NCBI RefSeq assembly: GCF_011734195.1
Contig: NZ_JAANTH010000002.1
Coordinates: 124,001 to 188,000, forward strand
Length of the DNA: 64,000 bases
From: Halobacterium sp. R2-5
Lineage (GTDB): Archaea > Halobacteriota > Halobacteria > Halobacteriales > Halobacteriaceae
Reading direction: 5' to 3'
Made by a program: the position numbers and the translations under genes. This document shows, piece after piece, positions 6,359 to 15,495 of this stretch (the stretch's first letter is position 1; every line of letters begins with the position of its first letter). Under the pieces are notes generated by a model. That model was not told the DNA's origin. It worked only from the letters and a program-made list of their open reading frames with translations, and did not search any database.

Positions 6359-7417
6359 ATGCAACACCGCGAACTCGGGAACTCCGGGGTCGAAGTCAGC
6401 GAAGTCGGATTCGGCGCGTGGGTCGTCGGCACCGACTGGTGGGGGGACCGCGACGAGGACGACGCCCTCGAGATGGTGGAGTACGCCCTCGACCAGGGCA
6501 TCACGTACTTCGACACGGGCGACGTCTACGGCCACGGCCGCAGCGAGGAGCTCCTCGGGGAGGTGCTCGCCGAGCGCGGCGACGAGATGACCGTCGCGAC
6601 GAAGGTCGGCTACGACTTCTACAACAACCCGCAGGCGGGCCACGGCGAGCTCCCGAAGGAGATGGACGTGGAGTACCTCCGGGACGCCGTCGAGCAGAGC
6701 CTCGACCGCCTCGGCGTCGACCACGTCGACGTGCTCCAGCTCCACAACCCGGACGTCGGCGAGCTCACGCCGGACGTCCTCGAACTGCTGGACGAGCTCC
6801 GCGAGGACGGCACGGCGGACGCCATCGGCGTCGCGCTCGGCCCGTCCATCGGCTGGCTCGCGGAGGGCGAGAAGGCCATCGAGGAGGCGTTCGACTCGGT
6901 CCAGTACGTCGGGAACGTGCTCGAACAGGACGTCCACAGCCACTTCGTGGAGTACGTCCGCGAGCAGGACGCCGCCACGTCCCTGATTCCGCGCGTCCCG
7001 CACTCCTCGGGCCTCCTGAACGAGCAGGTCACCCCGGACACGGAGCTCGGCGAGGGCGACCACCGCGGCTTCCGCCCGGACGAGTGGTACGAGACGGGCT
7101 GGGAGAAGGTCGACACGCTGCGCTTCTTGGAGCGCGACGGCGAGCGCACGATGGGACAGGCGGCTATCCAGTGGCTCCTGAGCTTCGACGAGGTCGCGAC
7201 CGTCACGCCGACGTTCCGCTCGAAGGCCGACGTCGACGAGTGGGCGGCCACGCCGGAAACGCCCGCGCTCAGCGACGAGGAGCAACGGCGCGTCGCCGAC
7301 CTCTACGAGGACAACTTCGGCGTCGACCGCTTCGACGGCATGAGCCACGAGGACTACCGCACGAGCGTCGACGGCGAGGACCTCCAGGACGCCGGCCTCA
7401 TCGGTTCTGCTGACTGA
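6359..7417 (+). CDS. Aldo/keto reductase
   Basis: 352 residues from ATG 6359. NAD(P)H-dependent oxidoreductase with a (beta/alpha)8 barrel. The catalytic tetrad is visible: Asp52 in FDTGDVYG, Tyr57, Lys82 in ATKVGY and His129 in QLHNPD. The C-terminal cofactor-binding region holds ATVTPTFRSKADVDEW. It belongs to the AKR group that includes general stress-type and L-glyceraldehyde reductase-like enzymes; the substrate cannot be told. It is transcribed alone, divergent from the acyltransferase gene and followed by a likely terminator. Confidence 0.92.
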   Translation: MQHRELGNSGVEVSEVGFGAWVVGTDWWGDRDEDDALEMVEYALDQGITYFDTGDVYGHGRSEELLGEVLAERGDEMTVATKVGYDFYNNPQAGHGELPKEMDVEYLRDAVEQSLDRLGVDHVDVLQLHNPDVGELTPDVLELLDELREDGTADAIGVALGPSIGWLAEGEKAIEEAFDSVQYVGNVLEQDVHSHFVEYVREQDAATSLIPRVPHSSGLLNEQVTPDTELGEGDHRGFRPDEWYETGWEKVDTLRFLERDGERTMGQAAIQWLLSFDEVATVTPTFRSKADVDEWAATPETPALSDEEQRRVADLYEDNFGVDRFDGMSHEDYRTSVDGEDLQDAGLIGSAD

Positions 7418-7498
7418 GCCGGACGGCTGTCGGGAGAAGCATACCCGAGCGGAGCGAGGGTTTCACCGCGCGAACGAGTGGAGCGAGTGAGCGCGGCC

Positions 7499-7545
7499 TT
7501 TTTATCTGACTTTTTGGAAGGGGGTGCGCTCCGCGCACCTCCTTC
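7499..7545. terminator. T-tracts plus strong hairpin between convergent genes
   Basis: Two T5 runs (7499-7503, 7511-7515) would serve as a U-tract terminator for the aldo/keto reductase mRNA. They are followed by a hairpin with 13-base arms 7517-7529 and 7533-7545 (12 of 13 pairs, loop TCC). The region 7440-7498 holds the GC-rich motif type CGAGCGGAGCGAGGG that recurs in haloarchaeal spacers. It separates the reductase from the convergent pitA. Confidence 0.55.
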
Positions 7546-7551
7546 GAAAAT

Positions 7552-9066
7552 TTAGGCTAGGAAGACGTGCCGCGGGCGGTCGGCGAGGACGTCGCGGCCC
7601 CAGTCGACGGTGTCGGCGAAGTCGTCGCTGCGGAAGAAGCTCATGGCGTCCTCCTTGGAGGCCCACTGGCTGGCGATGAACATGTCGTCGTCGTCTTCGA
7701 CGTTCACCATGAGGTCGGTCTCGAAGTGGCCGTCCATGTCCGCGAGGACGTCGGCGACGGTGTCGAACTTCTCGACGAAGTCGTCGGTGTGCTCGGGCTT
7801 GGTCTCGTAGAACATGCCCATGGTGCCGAAGCCGGACTCCTCGCCGACGCGGCTCGCGCCTTCCGAGGGCCCCTGGCCCTCGCGGGAGACGACGTCGGGG
7901 AGTTCGGAGAGGAAGCCGGCGGCGGTGTCGGCGGCGCTGGCGGTGTCCCAGATGGAGACGACGGCGGCGCGGTCGGTCTTGCGGCCGTCGTAGACGGCGG
8001 TCTTGACGTGGGTGCCGTAGTGGTCGAAGTTCTCGCGGAGCCCCTCGACTTCCTCGAACAGCTCGTCGACGTCGGCCTCGGAGTAGAGGACGGTCGCGTA
8101 GACGTCCTCGCCGTGGGGCTGGCCGGCGTAGATGTCGAGGTCTTCGAGTTCGCCGCGGATGCTCTCGCTGTCCTCGTCGCCGCCGTGGTCGTGGTGGCCG
8201 TCGCTGTCTCCGTGGCTGTGCCCGTCACCGTGGCCGCCTCTGCCGTGGGAGTGCTCGCTCTCGCCGTGGTCGTGGTGGGCGTCCTCGGGCGCGGGGACTT
8301 CCTCGCCGGCCATGTACGCCGAGAGGTCTTCGGGCGGGAAGCGGCGGCCGACGTAGAAGTCGCCGAACTCGCCGTACTTCGAGGACGCGGGGTCGAAGCG
8401 CATCTCGTAGACGATGTCCTTGACGTCCGTGAGGTCGTCCGCGAACAGCGTCACGCCCCACTCCCAGTCGTCGAGGCCGACCGAGGACGCGATGACCTGA
8501 CTGATTTTGCCGGCGTACTGCTTGCCGACCTCGCCGTGGCCCGCCATGAGCTCGGCGCGCTCCTCGAAGGAGAGGTCGTACCAGTTCTGCTCGGGCTGGC
8601 GGCGCTTGCTCATCGGGTAGAAGGAGACGTACGTGTCCTCGGGGATCTCGGGCGTGAGCTTCCCCTCCATGTAGTTCCGGAGCCCCTCGTCGACGCTGTC
8701 GGGATCCTCGAAGTACTCGGGGCTCGTGTAGCCCGAAATCTCCGTGACGGAGACGTACGAGTAGGACTGCTCGGTGTACTCCGCGAACGTCGTCCCCTCG
8801 AACTGGCGCTCGATGCGGTCGAGTTCGTCGAGGCTCTCCCGGAAGTGCACGAACAGGAGGTCGGCCTTGTGGCCGGTGATCGAGAACACCGCGGAGTCGC
8901 CCTCGTCCGCGTCCGCGAGCGCCTCGCGGTGTTCGAGGAACGACTCGGCCTCCGCCAGCGCGCTCTCGCGGTCGCGCTCGGGGGCGTCCCGCCACGCGTC
9001 CCAGTCCACGGTGCGGAAGTCGTGGAGTGCGAACCAGCCCTCCTCCGTCTGCGGCGCGTCTACCAT
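7552..9066 (-). CDS. pitA: PitA: HemQ/chlorite-dismutase-like haem protein fused to a monooxygenase-like domain
   Basis: 504 residues from ATG 9066. Residues 1-250 are a chlorite dismutase/HemQ domain: Tyr150 in FYPMSKRR and the proximal His177 in GHGEVGKQYAG keep the 27-residue spacing of coproheme decarboxylases (Tyr147/His174 in bacterial HemQ numbering). Residues 263-296 are a linker of His, Gly, Asp and Ser with about a dozen His. Residues about 310-504 resemble an antibiotic-biosynthesis-monooxygenase (ABM) dimeric ferredoxin fold. This fusion is the haloarchaeal PitA. By homology it may make haem b from iron-coproporphyrin; direct proof is not in the sequence. The His-rich linker could bind metal. 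Confidence 0.9.
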   Translation of the reverse strand: MVDAPQTEEGWFALHDFRTVDWDAWRDAPERDRESALAEAESFLEHREALADADEGDSAVFSITGHKADLLFVHFRESLDELDRIERQFEGTTFAEYTEQSYSYVSVTEISGYTSPEYFEDPDSVDEGLRNYMEGKLTPEIPEDTYVSFYPMSKRRQPEQNWYDLSFEERAELMAGHGEVGKQYAGKISQVIASSVGLDDWEWGVTLFADDLTDVKDIVYEMRFDPASSKYGEFGDFYVGRRFPPEDLSAYMAGEEVPAPEDAHHDHGESEHSHGRGGHGDGHSHGDSDGHHDHGGDEDSESIRGELEDLDIYAGQPHGEDVYATVLYSEADVDELFEEVEGLRENFDHYGTHVKTAVYDGRKTDRAAVVSIWDTASAADTAAGFLSELPDVVSREGQGPSEGASRVGEESGFGTMGMFYETKPEHTDDFVEKFDTVADVLADMDGHFETDLMVNVEDDDDMFIASQWASKEDAMSFFRSDDFADTVDWGRDVLADRPRHVFLA

Positions 9067-9296
9067 GTTCGGCTGTTGGGATTCGCCGTAGAAGGGTTTT
9101 CCTAACGAGCCGCGCCAGCGGACGATAACAGCCCGCGGTAGCCGATCGACCAGCCGGTAGCGGGTAGACGAGAGGGGCGGCGGGGCTTTCGAAGACGCGT
9201 CCGCGACGAAATCACCCGGGTGAACAGATACGCCGAAACCGACCTCGTCGCCGCGACCGAAACGCTTTCCCGCCGAACAGCGAAACCTGTGGCCGA

Positions 9297-9818
9297 ATGC
9301 GTAAGAGCGGTCCGCCGAAGGGACTCGTCTCGTATCTGGTGCTGGAACTGCTCGAAGAGCAACCCCGGTACGGGTACGAGATTCTGAAGGAGATCGAGGA
9401 CCTGAGCGGCGGACACTGGGAGCCCTCGTACGGCTCGGTGTACCCGATTCTGTACAAGTTCGAGGACGAGGGGTACGCCGAGCGAATCGAGGTCGAGGAC
9501 GAGCCCGACCGCAAGTACTTCGAGATCACGGACGCTGGCCGCGAGGAGCTCGCGGAGAAGCGCTCGGAGGTCGGCGGCACGGCGGACGACGTGACCGACG
9601 TCATCCTGGGGTTCTACCACGTGTTCGCGGTGCTGGCGACCGACGAGCGGTTCGGCGTGGAGAACCCCGAGGAGGGCGAGGGGTGGCGCTTCGACGAGGC
9701 GTTCTCGGCGTGGATCGCCGAGCAGCTCATCCGCCACCACGAGTACTACTTCGAGGACTTCGAGCGCGTGCCGGACACGCCAGAGGAGTTCGCCGAGCGG
9801 ATGGGCCTCGACGAGTAG
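9297..9818 (+). CDS. PadR-family transcriptional regulator
   Basis: 173 residues from ATG 9297. The N-terminal winged helix is typical of PadR: LVSYLVLELLEEQPRYGYEI, then GGHWEPSYGSVYPILYKFEDEGY and the wing DRKYFEITDAGREEL (residues about 8-85). The C-terminal half is helical and should give the dimer. PadR proteins are usually repressors that sense small molecules. The gene stands alone, divergent from pitA with a 230-base spacer in which no other gene is seen, so pitA is a possible target (inference). Confidence 0.9.
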   Translation: MRKSGPPKGLVSYLVLELLEEQPRYGYEILKEIEDLSGGHWEPSYGSVYPILYKFEDEGYAERIEVEDEPDRKYFEITDAGREELAEKRSEVGGTADDVTDVILGFYHVFAVLATDERFGVENPEEGEGWRFDEAFSAWIAEQLIRHHEYYFEDFERVPDTPEEFAERMGLDE

Positions 9819-9828
9819 CCGCTCCCGC

Positions 9829-11622
9829 CTAGCTCAGTAGCTGCGGTCCGAAGAACATGATGACGAGCGCCGCGAGCATCGTGAGCCCGATGCTCGTGGT
9901 GATGGCGCGGGTGACGGCCTGCCGGTCGTCAATCGGGAGGCGGGCGGTGAACGCCTCCGCGACCGTCCGCAGCAGGTGGCCGCCGTCCAGCGGGAACGCG
10001 GGGATGCAGTTGAAGAACGCGAGGTTGAGGTTGATCCACCCGGTCCACAGCAGGACGTTCGCGGTCACGAACACGGCGCTCTCCGGTAGGGCCCCGGAGA
10101 CGACGTAGAAGTTCTCGTTGACGCCGGCGAACCCGGGGAAGTTGAACGCGAGCGTGGGGTCGATGATGCTCAACAGCGGGAGGAACAGCGCGGCGGCGAT
10201 GCCCTGCAGGAACCCGACGAGGCCGCTTGCGGCGCCGCCGAGCAGCAGACCGAGCCCGGTGCCGCCGTCGACGTTCCCGGAGGCCAGCGAGAGGAACGCC
10301 TCCGCGGGGTAGAGCTGTGCGCCGAACCCGGACGCGGTGAGGCCGCTGACGCCGGGGGCGATGGCGCCGCCGAAGTAGCTCGACCCGTCGTCCTGCTCGC
10401 CGAGCGTGACTTCGTAGGACTCCGCGGTGCCGTTGACGTACGCTTCGACGGTCACCGTCTCGCCGGGGTCGTGGGCGTCGAGGGCGTCACGCATGTCGCC
10501 TCCGGTGGCGATTCGCTCGCCGGCCAGCCGCGTCACGATGACGTCCTCCCCGCCGGGCAGACCGTCCTCGTCGGCGGGGCCGTCGGGGACGACGGTGACG
10601 AACGCGCCGGCGGGCGCGGTGACACTCGTGCCGTTGGCCGTTTCGAACGTCGCAACCGTCCGGTCCTCGACGGCGGCTTCGAGCTCCGCTTCGGTGTACA
10701 CCTCGGTGTCGTTCACTTCCGAGAGGACGCTCCCGGTGCCGAACTCCGCCAGGGGAGAGTCCGCGGCGAGCGCGGTGACGAGCAGGTGGCGGTCGACGGT
10801 CACCTGCTCGCCGCCCGCGAGCGTCATGGTGACCTCGCGGCCCGGCGCGTCGTCGAGCGCCCGCTGGAACTCCGTGTTGTTCGCGACGGGGGCGCCGGCC
10901 ACTTCGGTGACGCGGTCGCCCGCGCCGACGCCGGCGGCGGCGGCCGCGGAGTCGTCGTAGACGTCGCCGACGAGCCCGCCGCTGGCGACGCCGACCGCGC
11001 CCGCGACCGGACCGAACAGCAGCGCGAACGCGAGGACGACGACGAGGAAGTTGTTCGTCACGCCCGCGGCGAACATGCGGGCGCGGGACCCGCGGTCCGC
11101 GCGGCGCTGGCTCTCCTCGTCCGGCTGGACGAACGCGCCGATCGGCAGCACGGCGAGCAGCACTGCGCCCATCGAGTCCACGTCGATGTCCTCGACGTAG
11201 CAGAGCAGGCCGTGGCCGAACTCGTGGACGACCATCCCGACGAACAGCCCGACGACGATCTCGGGGGCGACCGACAGCGGCATGAAGTCGCTGACGCCGG
11301 GGATGACGAGCGCGTTCCGCGGCTGGTTCACCGCCGACGGCGCGGGCGGGTTCGCGAGCGTCTGTGCTGCCGACGTCACGAGCATGAACAGCGTGCCGGC
11401 GGCGACGACGAGCGCGATGCCGAGCCCGAAGTTCCCCCACGCGCGCCAGAACCGCTTCGGGGCGGCCGCTCGCTCTAGCAGCCGCTTCCCGCGCTTCGTG
11501 TGGAGGGTGAGAACCGGGCCGGTCGCGGAGACGAACGACGGCAGCAGGTCCCGAGCTTTCGCCCACGACACGGCCGCCCAGTACGCGAACAGGGCGACGG
11601 CGAGGACCGTCCAGATATCCAT
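9829..11622 (-). CDS. Site-2 protease (M50 family) with duplicated PDZ region
   Basis: 597 residues from ATG 11622. Intramembrane zinc metalloprotease: His133-Glu134-His137 in VVHEFGHGLL are the zinc site and Asp546 in FPLDGGH is the third ligand. N-terminal membrane helices precede the zinc site, and residues about 220-420 form one or two PDZ domains outside the core (VGAGDRVTEVAGAPV; GGEDVIVTRLAGERI). S2Ps cut membrane-anchored regulators inside the bilayer. It sits last in the leftward set pyrH-lysS-this gene, 54 bases after lysS. A second, shorter S2P is at 15854. Confidence 0.9.
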   Translation of the reverse strand: MDIWTVLAVALFAYWAAVSWAKARDLLPSFVSATGPVLTLHTKRGKRLLERAAAPKRFWRAWGNFGLGIALVVAAGTLFMLVTSAAQTLANPPAPSAVNQPRNALVIPGVSDFMPLSVAPEIVVGLFVGMVVHEFGHGLLCYVEDIDVDSMGAVLLAVLPIGAFVQPDEESQRRADRGSRARMFAAGVTNNFLVVVLAFALLFGPVAGAVGVASGGLVGDVYDDSAAAAAGVGAGDRVTEVAGAPVANNTEFQRALDDAPGREVTMTLAGGEQVTVDRHLLVTALAADSPLAEFGTGSVLSEVNDTEVYTEAELEAAVEDRTVATFETANGTSVTAPAGAFVTVVPDGPADEDGLPGGEDVIVTRLAGERIATGGDMRDALDAHDPGETVTVEAYVNGTAESYEVTLGEQDDGSSYFGGAIAPGVSGLTASGFGAQLYPAEAFLSLASGNVDGGTGLGLLLGGAASGLVGFLQGIAAALFLPLLSIIDPTLAFNFPGFAGVNENFYVVSGALPESAVFVTANVLLWTGWINLNLAFFNCIPAFPLDGGHLLRTVAEAFTARLPIDDRQAVTRAITTSIGLTMLAALVIMFFGPQLLS

Positions 11623-11676
11623 TACGCGAGATTCAGGGGTCGCGCGGCAAAAGCCGTTGGGTATGAGAGAGAGCGG

Positions 11677-13323
11677 TCAGCGGTCGCGGCGCAGTCGGCC
11701 GAGCACGAACTCGCGGTCGAGCTTCGCGAGGAACGGCCCGAGCTTCGGACCCTGGTCCTCGTCGAAGAACAGCCGGTAGCCGGCCGAGAAGAACGCGCCG
11801 ATGTCGACGTCGTGGCGCTTCGCCGTCTCGTAGATCTCGCCCTGGAGTTCGTCGCCGTCCGGGTCTTCGGCTTCGAGGAACGCCGCGAGCTCGTCGAGCG
11901 CGGTCTCGGTGTCGTCGTCGAAGTCGTGGTCGGGCAGCTCGGTCCGCTTGAGGTCGTAGTTGAACTCGTTGTCCGTGCGTCGGGCCCACTCGCGGGCGCG
12001 CTCGACGCGTTCGAGCGCGGCGTCGACCGCCCACTCGGGGGCGTCCTCGGGGACGTGTCCCTCGCGGCGCGCGATCTCCTCGCGGAGCGCGGGGTCGTCG
12101 GTCATCCCGAGGACGGCCGCGAACGTGTACGGGATGCGGATGCGCTCCTCGCGGGGTTCGTCGACGAGCAGCGGGTAGACGCGTTCGGCGCGCTCGCGTT
12201 CGTCCTCGTCTGCGTCGACTTCGCCGAAGTAGACGGCTTCCATGCGGTCGAATTCGTCGACGAGCTGGTCGAGGCGTTCGACGGAGAAGTCCCGGGCGCG
12301 CTGGGGGTCCTTGCTGAAGAAGAACCGGACGACCTCGGGGCCGAGCAGCCGGAGGACGTCCTGCACGAGGACGACGTGGCCCGCCGAGGAGGAGAAGGGC
12401 TCGCCGTCGAGCGTGAACCACTCGTACACCATCGGGACCGGGGGCTCGTCGCCGAGGACGTTCCGCGCGACGTCCGTACCGGAGGGCCACGACCCCTCCG
12501 CGTGGTCCTTCCCGAACGGCTCGAAGTCGACGCCCAGCACGTGCCACTGCGCGGGCCACTCGAAGCGCCACGGGAGCTTCCCGTCGCGCAGGCTCGCGGT
12601 GCCCTCGTGGCCGCAGCCCTCGATGGTGCGGTCGCCGGCCTCCACGTCGCTGCACTCGTAGTGCACGACGCCCTCCTCGAGGTCGATGTCGGTGACGGCG
12701 TCGGTCTCCGTGACGTGCCCGCACTCCTCACAGATGGGGCGGAACGGGACGTAGCCGGCGTCGACTTTCTCCTGGTACTCCGAGAGCACTTCGCGGGCCG
12801 TCTCCCGGTTCTCCAGCAGGAACGCCGTGACGTCCTCGAGGTCGCCGTCCTCGTAGAGGTCCGTGTTCGACACCATCTCCACGTCGATGCCGAGGAGTTC
12901 GGCGGACTCCTCGATGAGGTTCGAGAAGTGCGCGCCGTACGAGTCGCAGCACCCGAACGGGTCCGGAATCGCGGTGTACGGCGCGCCGAGGTTCTGGCCG
13001 AGCGCGCCCGCGTTCACGTCCCCGAGGTCGACGAGGTCGCCGTCGAGGTCCGCGAGCTTCCGGGGGAGCTTCCGGAGCGGGTCGCGGTCGTCGCTCGTGA
13101 ACAGCTGTCGCACCTCGTAACCGCGCTCGCGGAGGACTTCCGCGACGAAGTAGCCGCGGACGATCTCGTTCATGTTCCCGAGGTGCGGGACGCCCGAGGG
13201 CGAGATGCCGCCCTTGATGACGATGGGCTCCTCGGGGTCGCGTTCGAGGACGCGGTCCGCCGCGATGTCCGCCCAGAAGCCGTGGCCGTCGCCGAGAATG
13301 TAGGGGTCGTCGGCGTCGCGCAT
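11677..13323 (-). CDS. lysS: Lysyl-tRNA synthetase, class I
   Basis: 548 residues from ATG 13323. Class I LysRS, the archaeal form unrelated to the bacterial class II enzyme; it charges tRNA-Lys. The HIGH-like motif is SGVPHLGNMNE near residue 43 and the KMSKS-like motif is FSSSAGHVV in the second half. Zinc ligands lie in ICEECGHVTE and in CSDVEAGDRTIEGCGHEG. The start follows the stop of pyrH with a single base between, so the two are almost certainly cotranscribed. Confidence 0.95.
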   Translation of the reverse strand: MRDADDPYILGDGHGFWADIAADRVLERDPEEPIVIKGGISPSGVPHLGNMNEIVRGYFVAEVLRERGYEVRQLFTSDDRDPLRKLPRKLADLDGDLVDLGDVNAGALGQNLGAPYTAIPDPFGCCDSYGAHFSNLIEESAELLGIDVEMVSNTDLYEDGDLEDVTAFLLENRETAREVLSEYQEKVDAGYVPFRPICEECGHVTETDAVTDIDLEEGVVHYECSDVEAGDRTIEGCGHEGTASLRDGKLPWRFEWPAQWHVLGVDFEPFGKDHAEGSWPSGTDVARNVLGDEPPVPMVYEWFTLDGEPFSSSAGHVVLVQDVLRLLGPEVVRFFFSKDPQRARDFSVERLDQLVDEFDRMEAVYFGEVDADEDERERAERVYPLLVDEPREERIRIPYTFAAVLGMTDDPALREEIARREGHVPEDAPEWAVDAALERVERAREWARRTDNEFNYDLKRTELPDHDFDDDTETALDELAAFLEAEDPDGDELQGEIYETAKRHDVDIGAFFSAGYRLFFDEDQGPKLGPFLAKLDREFVLGRLRRDR

Positions 13324-13324
13324 G

Positions 13325-14050
13325 CTACTCGTCGCCGCCCGCCCAGTAGGTCATCTGGTCGGCGGTACCCTCGGGGATGACGTCCGTCCCGTCGTGTTCG
13401 CCGCGCAGCACGGCGTCGACGATGCGGGAGGGGTCGGTGCCGTCGAGGACGATGGTGCGGACGCCCGAGCGCTCGATGAGCTTCGCGGCGAGCAGGTCGA
13501 CGGGCGCCGACGACCCCGCGTTCATCTCGATGTCCGCGATGATGTCCACGAGCTCGCCCGCGGTCATCCGCTCGAAGTGCTCGGCGTCGTCGTCCTCGTT
13601 CGGGTCCGCGGAGAACACGCCCGGGACGCTGGTGGCGTACAGCAGCAGGTCCGCGTCCGTGTACTCCGCGAGCGCGGCGCTGACCGCGTCCGTCGTCTGG
13701 CCGGCGACCACGCCGCCCATCACGGCGACGTCGCCGCGGCGCATCGCCTCGCCCGCGCCCTCGTAGTCCTCCGCCGGGCTCGGTGCGGCCATCCCGTCGA
13801 GCGCCGCGATGAGCAGCCGGGCGTTCAGCCGCGTCACGTCGATGCCGATGTCGTCGAGCTCGATCTCGTTCGCGCCGAGCTCCCGCGCAGCCCCGATGTA
13901 GTCCCGCGCGACACCCCCGCCGCCGACGACGGCTCCGATCTCGCAGCCGGCGTCGGCGAGTTCTTCGATGGCGGCGGCGTGCTCCTCGACCCGCCCGTGG
14001 GCGAGGTCGGGCGCGAGGACACTGCCGCCGATAGAAACCACGACACGCAT
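13325..14050 (-). CDS. pyrH: UMP kinase
   Basis: 241 residues from ATG 14050 (MRVVVSIGGSVLAPDL). Amino-acid-kinase fold; it phosphorylates UMP to UDP in pyrimidine synthesis. Signature parts are the N-terminal GGS loop, VVGGGGVARDYIGAAREL, the GDVAVMGGVVAGQTTDAVSA region and the ATP-binding segment LLLYATSVPGVF. The size fits archaeal PyrH. An upstream in-frame ATG at 14092 is rejected because it adds a non-family leader. It is the first gene of the pyrH-lysS-S2P group. Confidence 0.94.
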   Translation of the reverse strand: MRVVVSIGGSVLAPDLAHGRVEEHAAAIEELADAGCEIGAVVGGGGVARDYIGAARELGANEIELDDIGIDVTRLNARLLIAALDGMAAPSPAEDYEGAGEAMRRGDVAVMGGVVAGQTTDAVSAALAEYTDADLLLYATSVPGVFSADPNEDDDAEHFERMTAGELVDIIADIEMNAGSSAPVDLLAAKLIERSGVRTIVLDGTDPSRIVDAVLRGEHDGTDVIPEGTADQMTYWAGGDE

Positions 14051-14154
14051 ACTACAGCGTGGTAACCCTGTTGCGTCCTTAAGGGTTGCCAACTCCCCTT
14101 GCAGCGGCTGCGAGCGCGACGAACGGTTAACCCGCGGCGACGTCTCGACCGGGC

Positions 14155-14421
14155 ATGGTCGCGGTCACCGAGCCGGCGGTCGTCCTGACGATCGCGTGGC
14201 TGCTCGTCCTGTTCGTCGTCGCGTGGCGGTACCGCTTCGGGTCGCTGCCGTCCGCACGGGCGTTCGTCCTCGTCGCCGCCGCGCTCGCGTGGCTGGCGTT
14301 CTCGCTGCTCCAGCTCGCGGACCTGCTCTCGCCGCCGTACGACGACGCACTCGGCGCTGTCTCGGGAATCACGCTGCTGGTCGGCGCGTGGTTCGCGCTG
14401 CGGTGGTGGCGAACTCGATAG
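14155..14421 (+). CDS. Small membrane protein, three predicted helices
   Basis: 88 residues from ATG 14155. Hydrophobic segments are at about 8-24, 36-60 and 65-82 with short basic/acidic turns (RYRFG, SPPYDDA), and it ends WWRTR. No motif or family is recognised. It is 41 bases before the MoaE gene on the same strand and may share its transcript. Confidence 0.7.
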   Translation: MVAVTEPAVVLTIAWLLVLFVVAWRYRFGSLPSARAFVLVAAALAWLAFSLLQLADLLSPPYDDALGAVSGITLLVGAWFALRWWRTR

Positions 14422-14462
14422 CTGGCGACACCTACAAGCCGCGAGCCGCCCCACGTCCGAGT

Positions 14463-15227
14463 ATGCAACTGCACGGCATCGTCGGCGACGGCGCCGACGC
14501 CGTCGCGGACCGGCTCGCCGACCGCCTCGGCGACCGCGGCCGCGTCGGCGTCGTCCGGGCCGGCGAGACGGACGCCCCCGAGCGGACGACGTACGTCGTC
14601 GGCGACGGCTGGACGGGAGCGGGCAGCGACCGCTCGACGGACGACGTGCTCGACGAGCTCGCCCGGGACCACGACTACGCGCTGCTGGTCGGCTTTCCGG
14701 ACGCCCGCGTCCCCCAGATTGCCGTCGGGGACGCATCCGTCGACGACCCCGCGCTCCGCGTCGACGCCGAGAACCCCGACCTCGACGCCGCCGTCGACGC
14801 CGTCGAGGCCGCGGAGCCGTTCGAGACGCTGTCCTCGCTGGTCGCCGACCTGAAGCGGTCGCCGCGGGCGGACTACTCGGGCGCCATCGCGACGTTCACG
14901 GGCCGCGTGCGAGCGCTCGAGGACGAGGACGACGACTGGACGGAGTCGCTCACGTTCGAGAAGTACGAGGGCGTCGCCGCCGAGCGCACCGCAGTCATCC
15001 GCGAGGAACTGGAAGCCCGCGACGGCGTTCTGGACGTCCGCCTCCACCACCGCGTCGGCCGCATCGACGCCGGCGAGGACATCGTCTTCGTCGCAGTGCT
15101 CGCCGGTCACCGCGGCGAGGCCTTCGAAGCCGTCGAGGACGGCATCGACCGGCTCAAGGCGGAAGTCCCGATCTTCAAGAAGGAGGTCACCGTCGAGGAC
15201 GAGTTCTGGAAGCACGAGGCCGAGTAG
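14463..15227 (+). CDS. moaE: Molybdopterin synthase catalytic subunit MoaE with degenerate MobB-like N-terminus
   Basis: 254 residues from ATG 14463. Residues about 125-254 are MoaE: YSGAIATFTGRVR, LHHRVGRIDAGEDIVFVAV, HRGEAFEAVEDGIDRLK and the active-site lysine region PIFKKEVTVEDEFWKHE. MoaE with MoaD makes molybdopterin by adding two sulfurs to precursor Z. The N-terminal 120 residues resemble the layout of MobB fused to MoaE in other haloarchaea, but the expected GTP-binding P-loop is replaced by GIVGDGADAVADRL, which lacks the Lys-Thr, so this half is probably not a nucleotide-binding domain any more. Confidence 0.88.
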   Translation: MQLHGIVGDGADAVADRLADRLGDRGRVGVVRAGETDAPERTTYVVGDGWTGAGSDRSTDDVLDELARDHDYALLVGFPDARVPQIAVGDASVDDPALRVDAENPDLDAAVDAVEAAEPFETLSSLVADLKRSPRADYSGAIATFTGRVRALEDEDDDWTESLTFEKYEGVAAERTAVIREELEARDGVLDVRLHHRVGRIDAGEDIVFVAVLAGHRGEAFEAVEDGIDRLKAEVPIFKKEVTVEDEFWKHEAE

Positions 15228-15459
15228 CCGTCACGCGGCCGCCACGACGGACGGTTTCACGGGCGATACCACCGCCGAATCAGCCGTCTCACGCGCGAAA
15301 CGACCGCCGTTCGTCCGACGATAAGTACGTGAAATAGGAAACGAAATAACGTATCTAAGGACTCGATAAAACGTCTAACTACCTCTCGAATAGTCGTGAA
15401 ACGTCCGACAAAATGGGTCCGGCGGTGAATTCGCACGAATCTTCCCGAACGTTCACCCC

Positions 15460-15466
15460 TTTATAA
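15460..15466 (+). promoter_or_regulatory. TATA box for the DUF7123 gene
   Basis: TTTATAA about 30-36 bases before ATG 15496, at the end of a 268-base spacer (15228-15495) that is AT-rich for this window and otherwise empty. It implies a very short leader. Confidence 0.5.
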
Positions 15467-15495
15467 CCTCCCGCAGCCAGTAGGGTGAGCCGAAG

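Noticed and set aside
13834-14736. Long minus-strand frame upstream of pyrH
   Set aside because: Arg/Ser-rich shadow of the plus-strand membrane protein and moaE genes; it also runs through the pyrH promoter.
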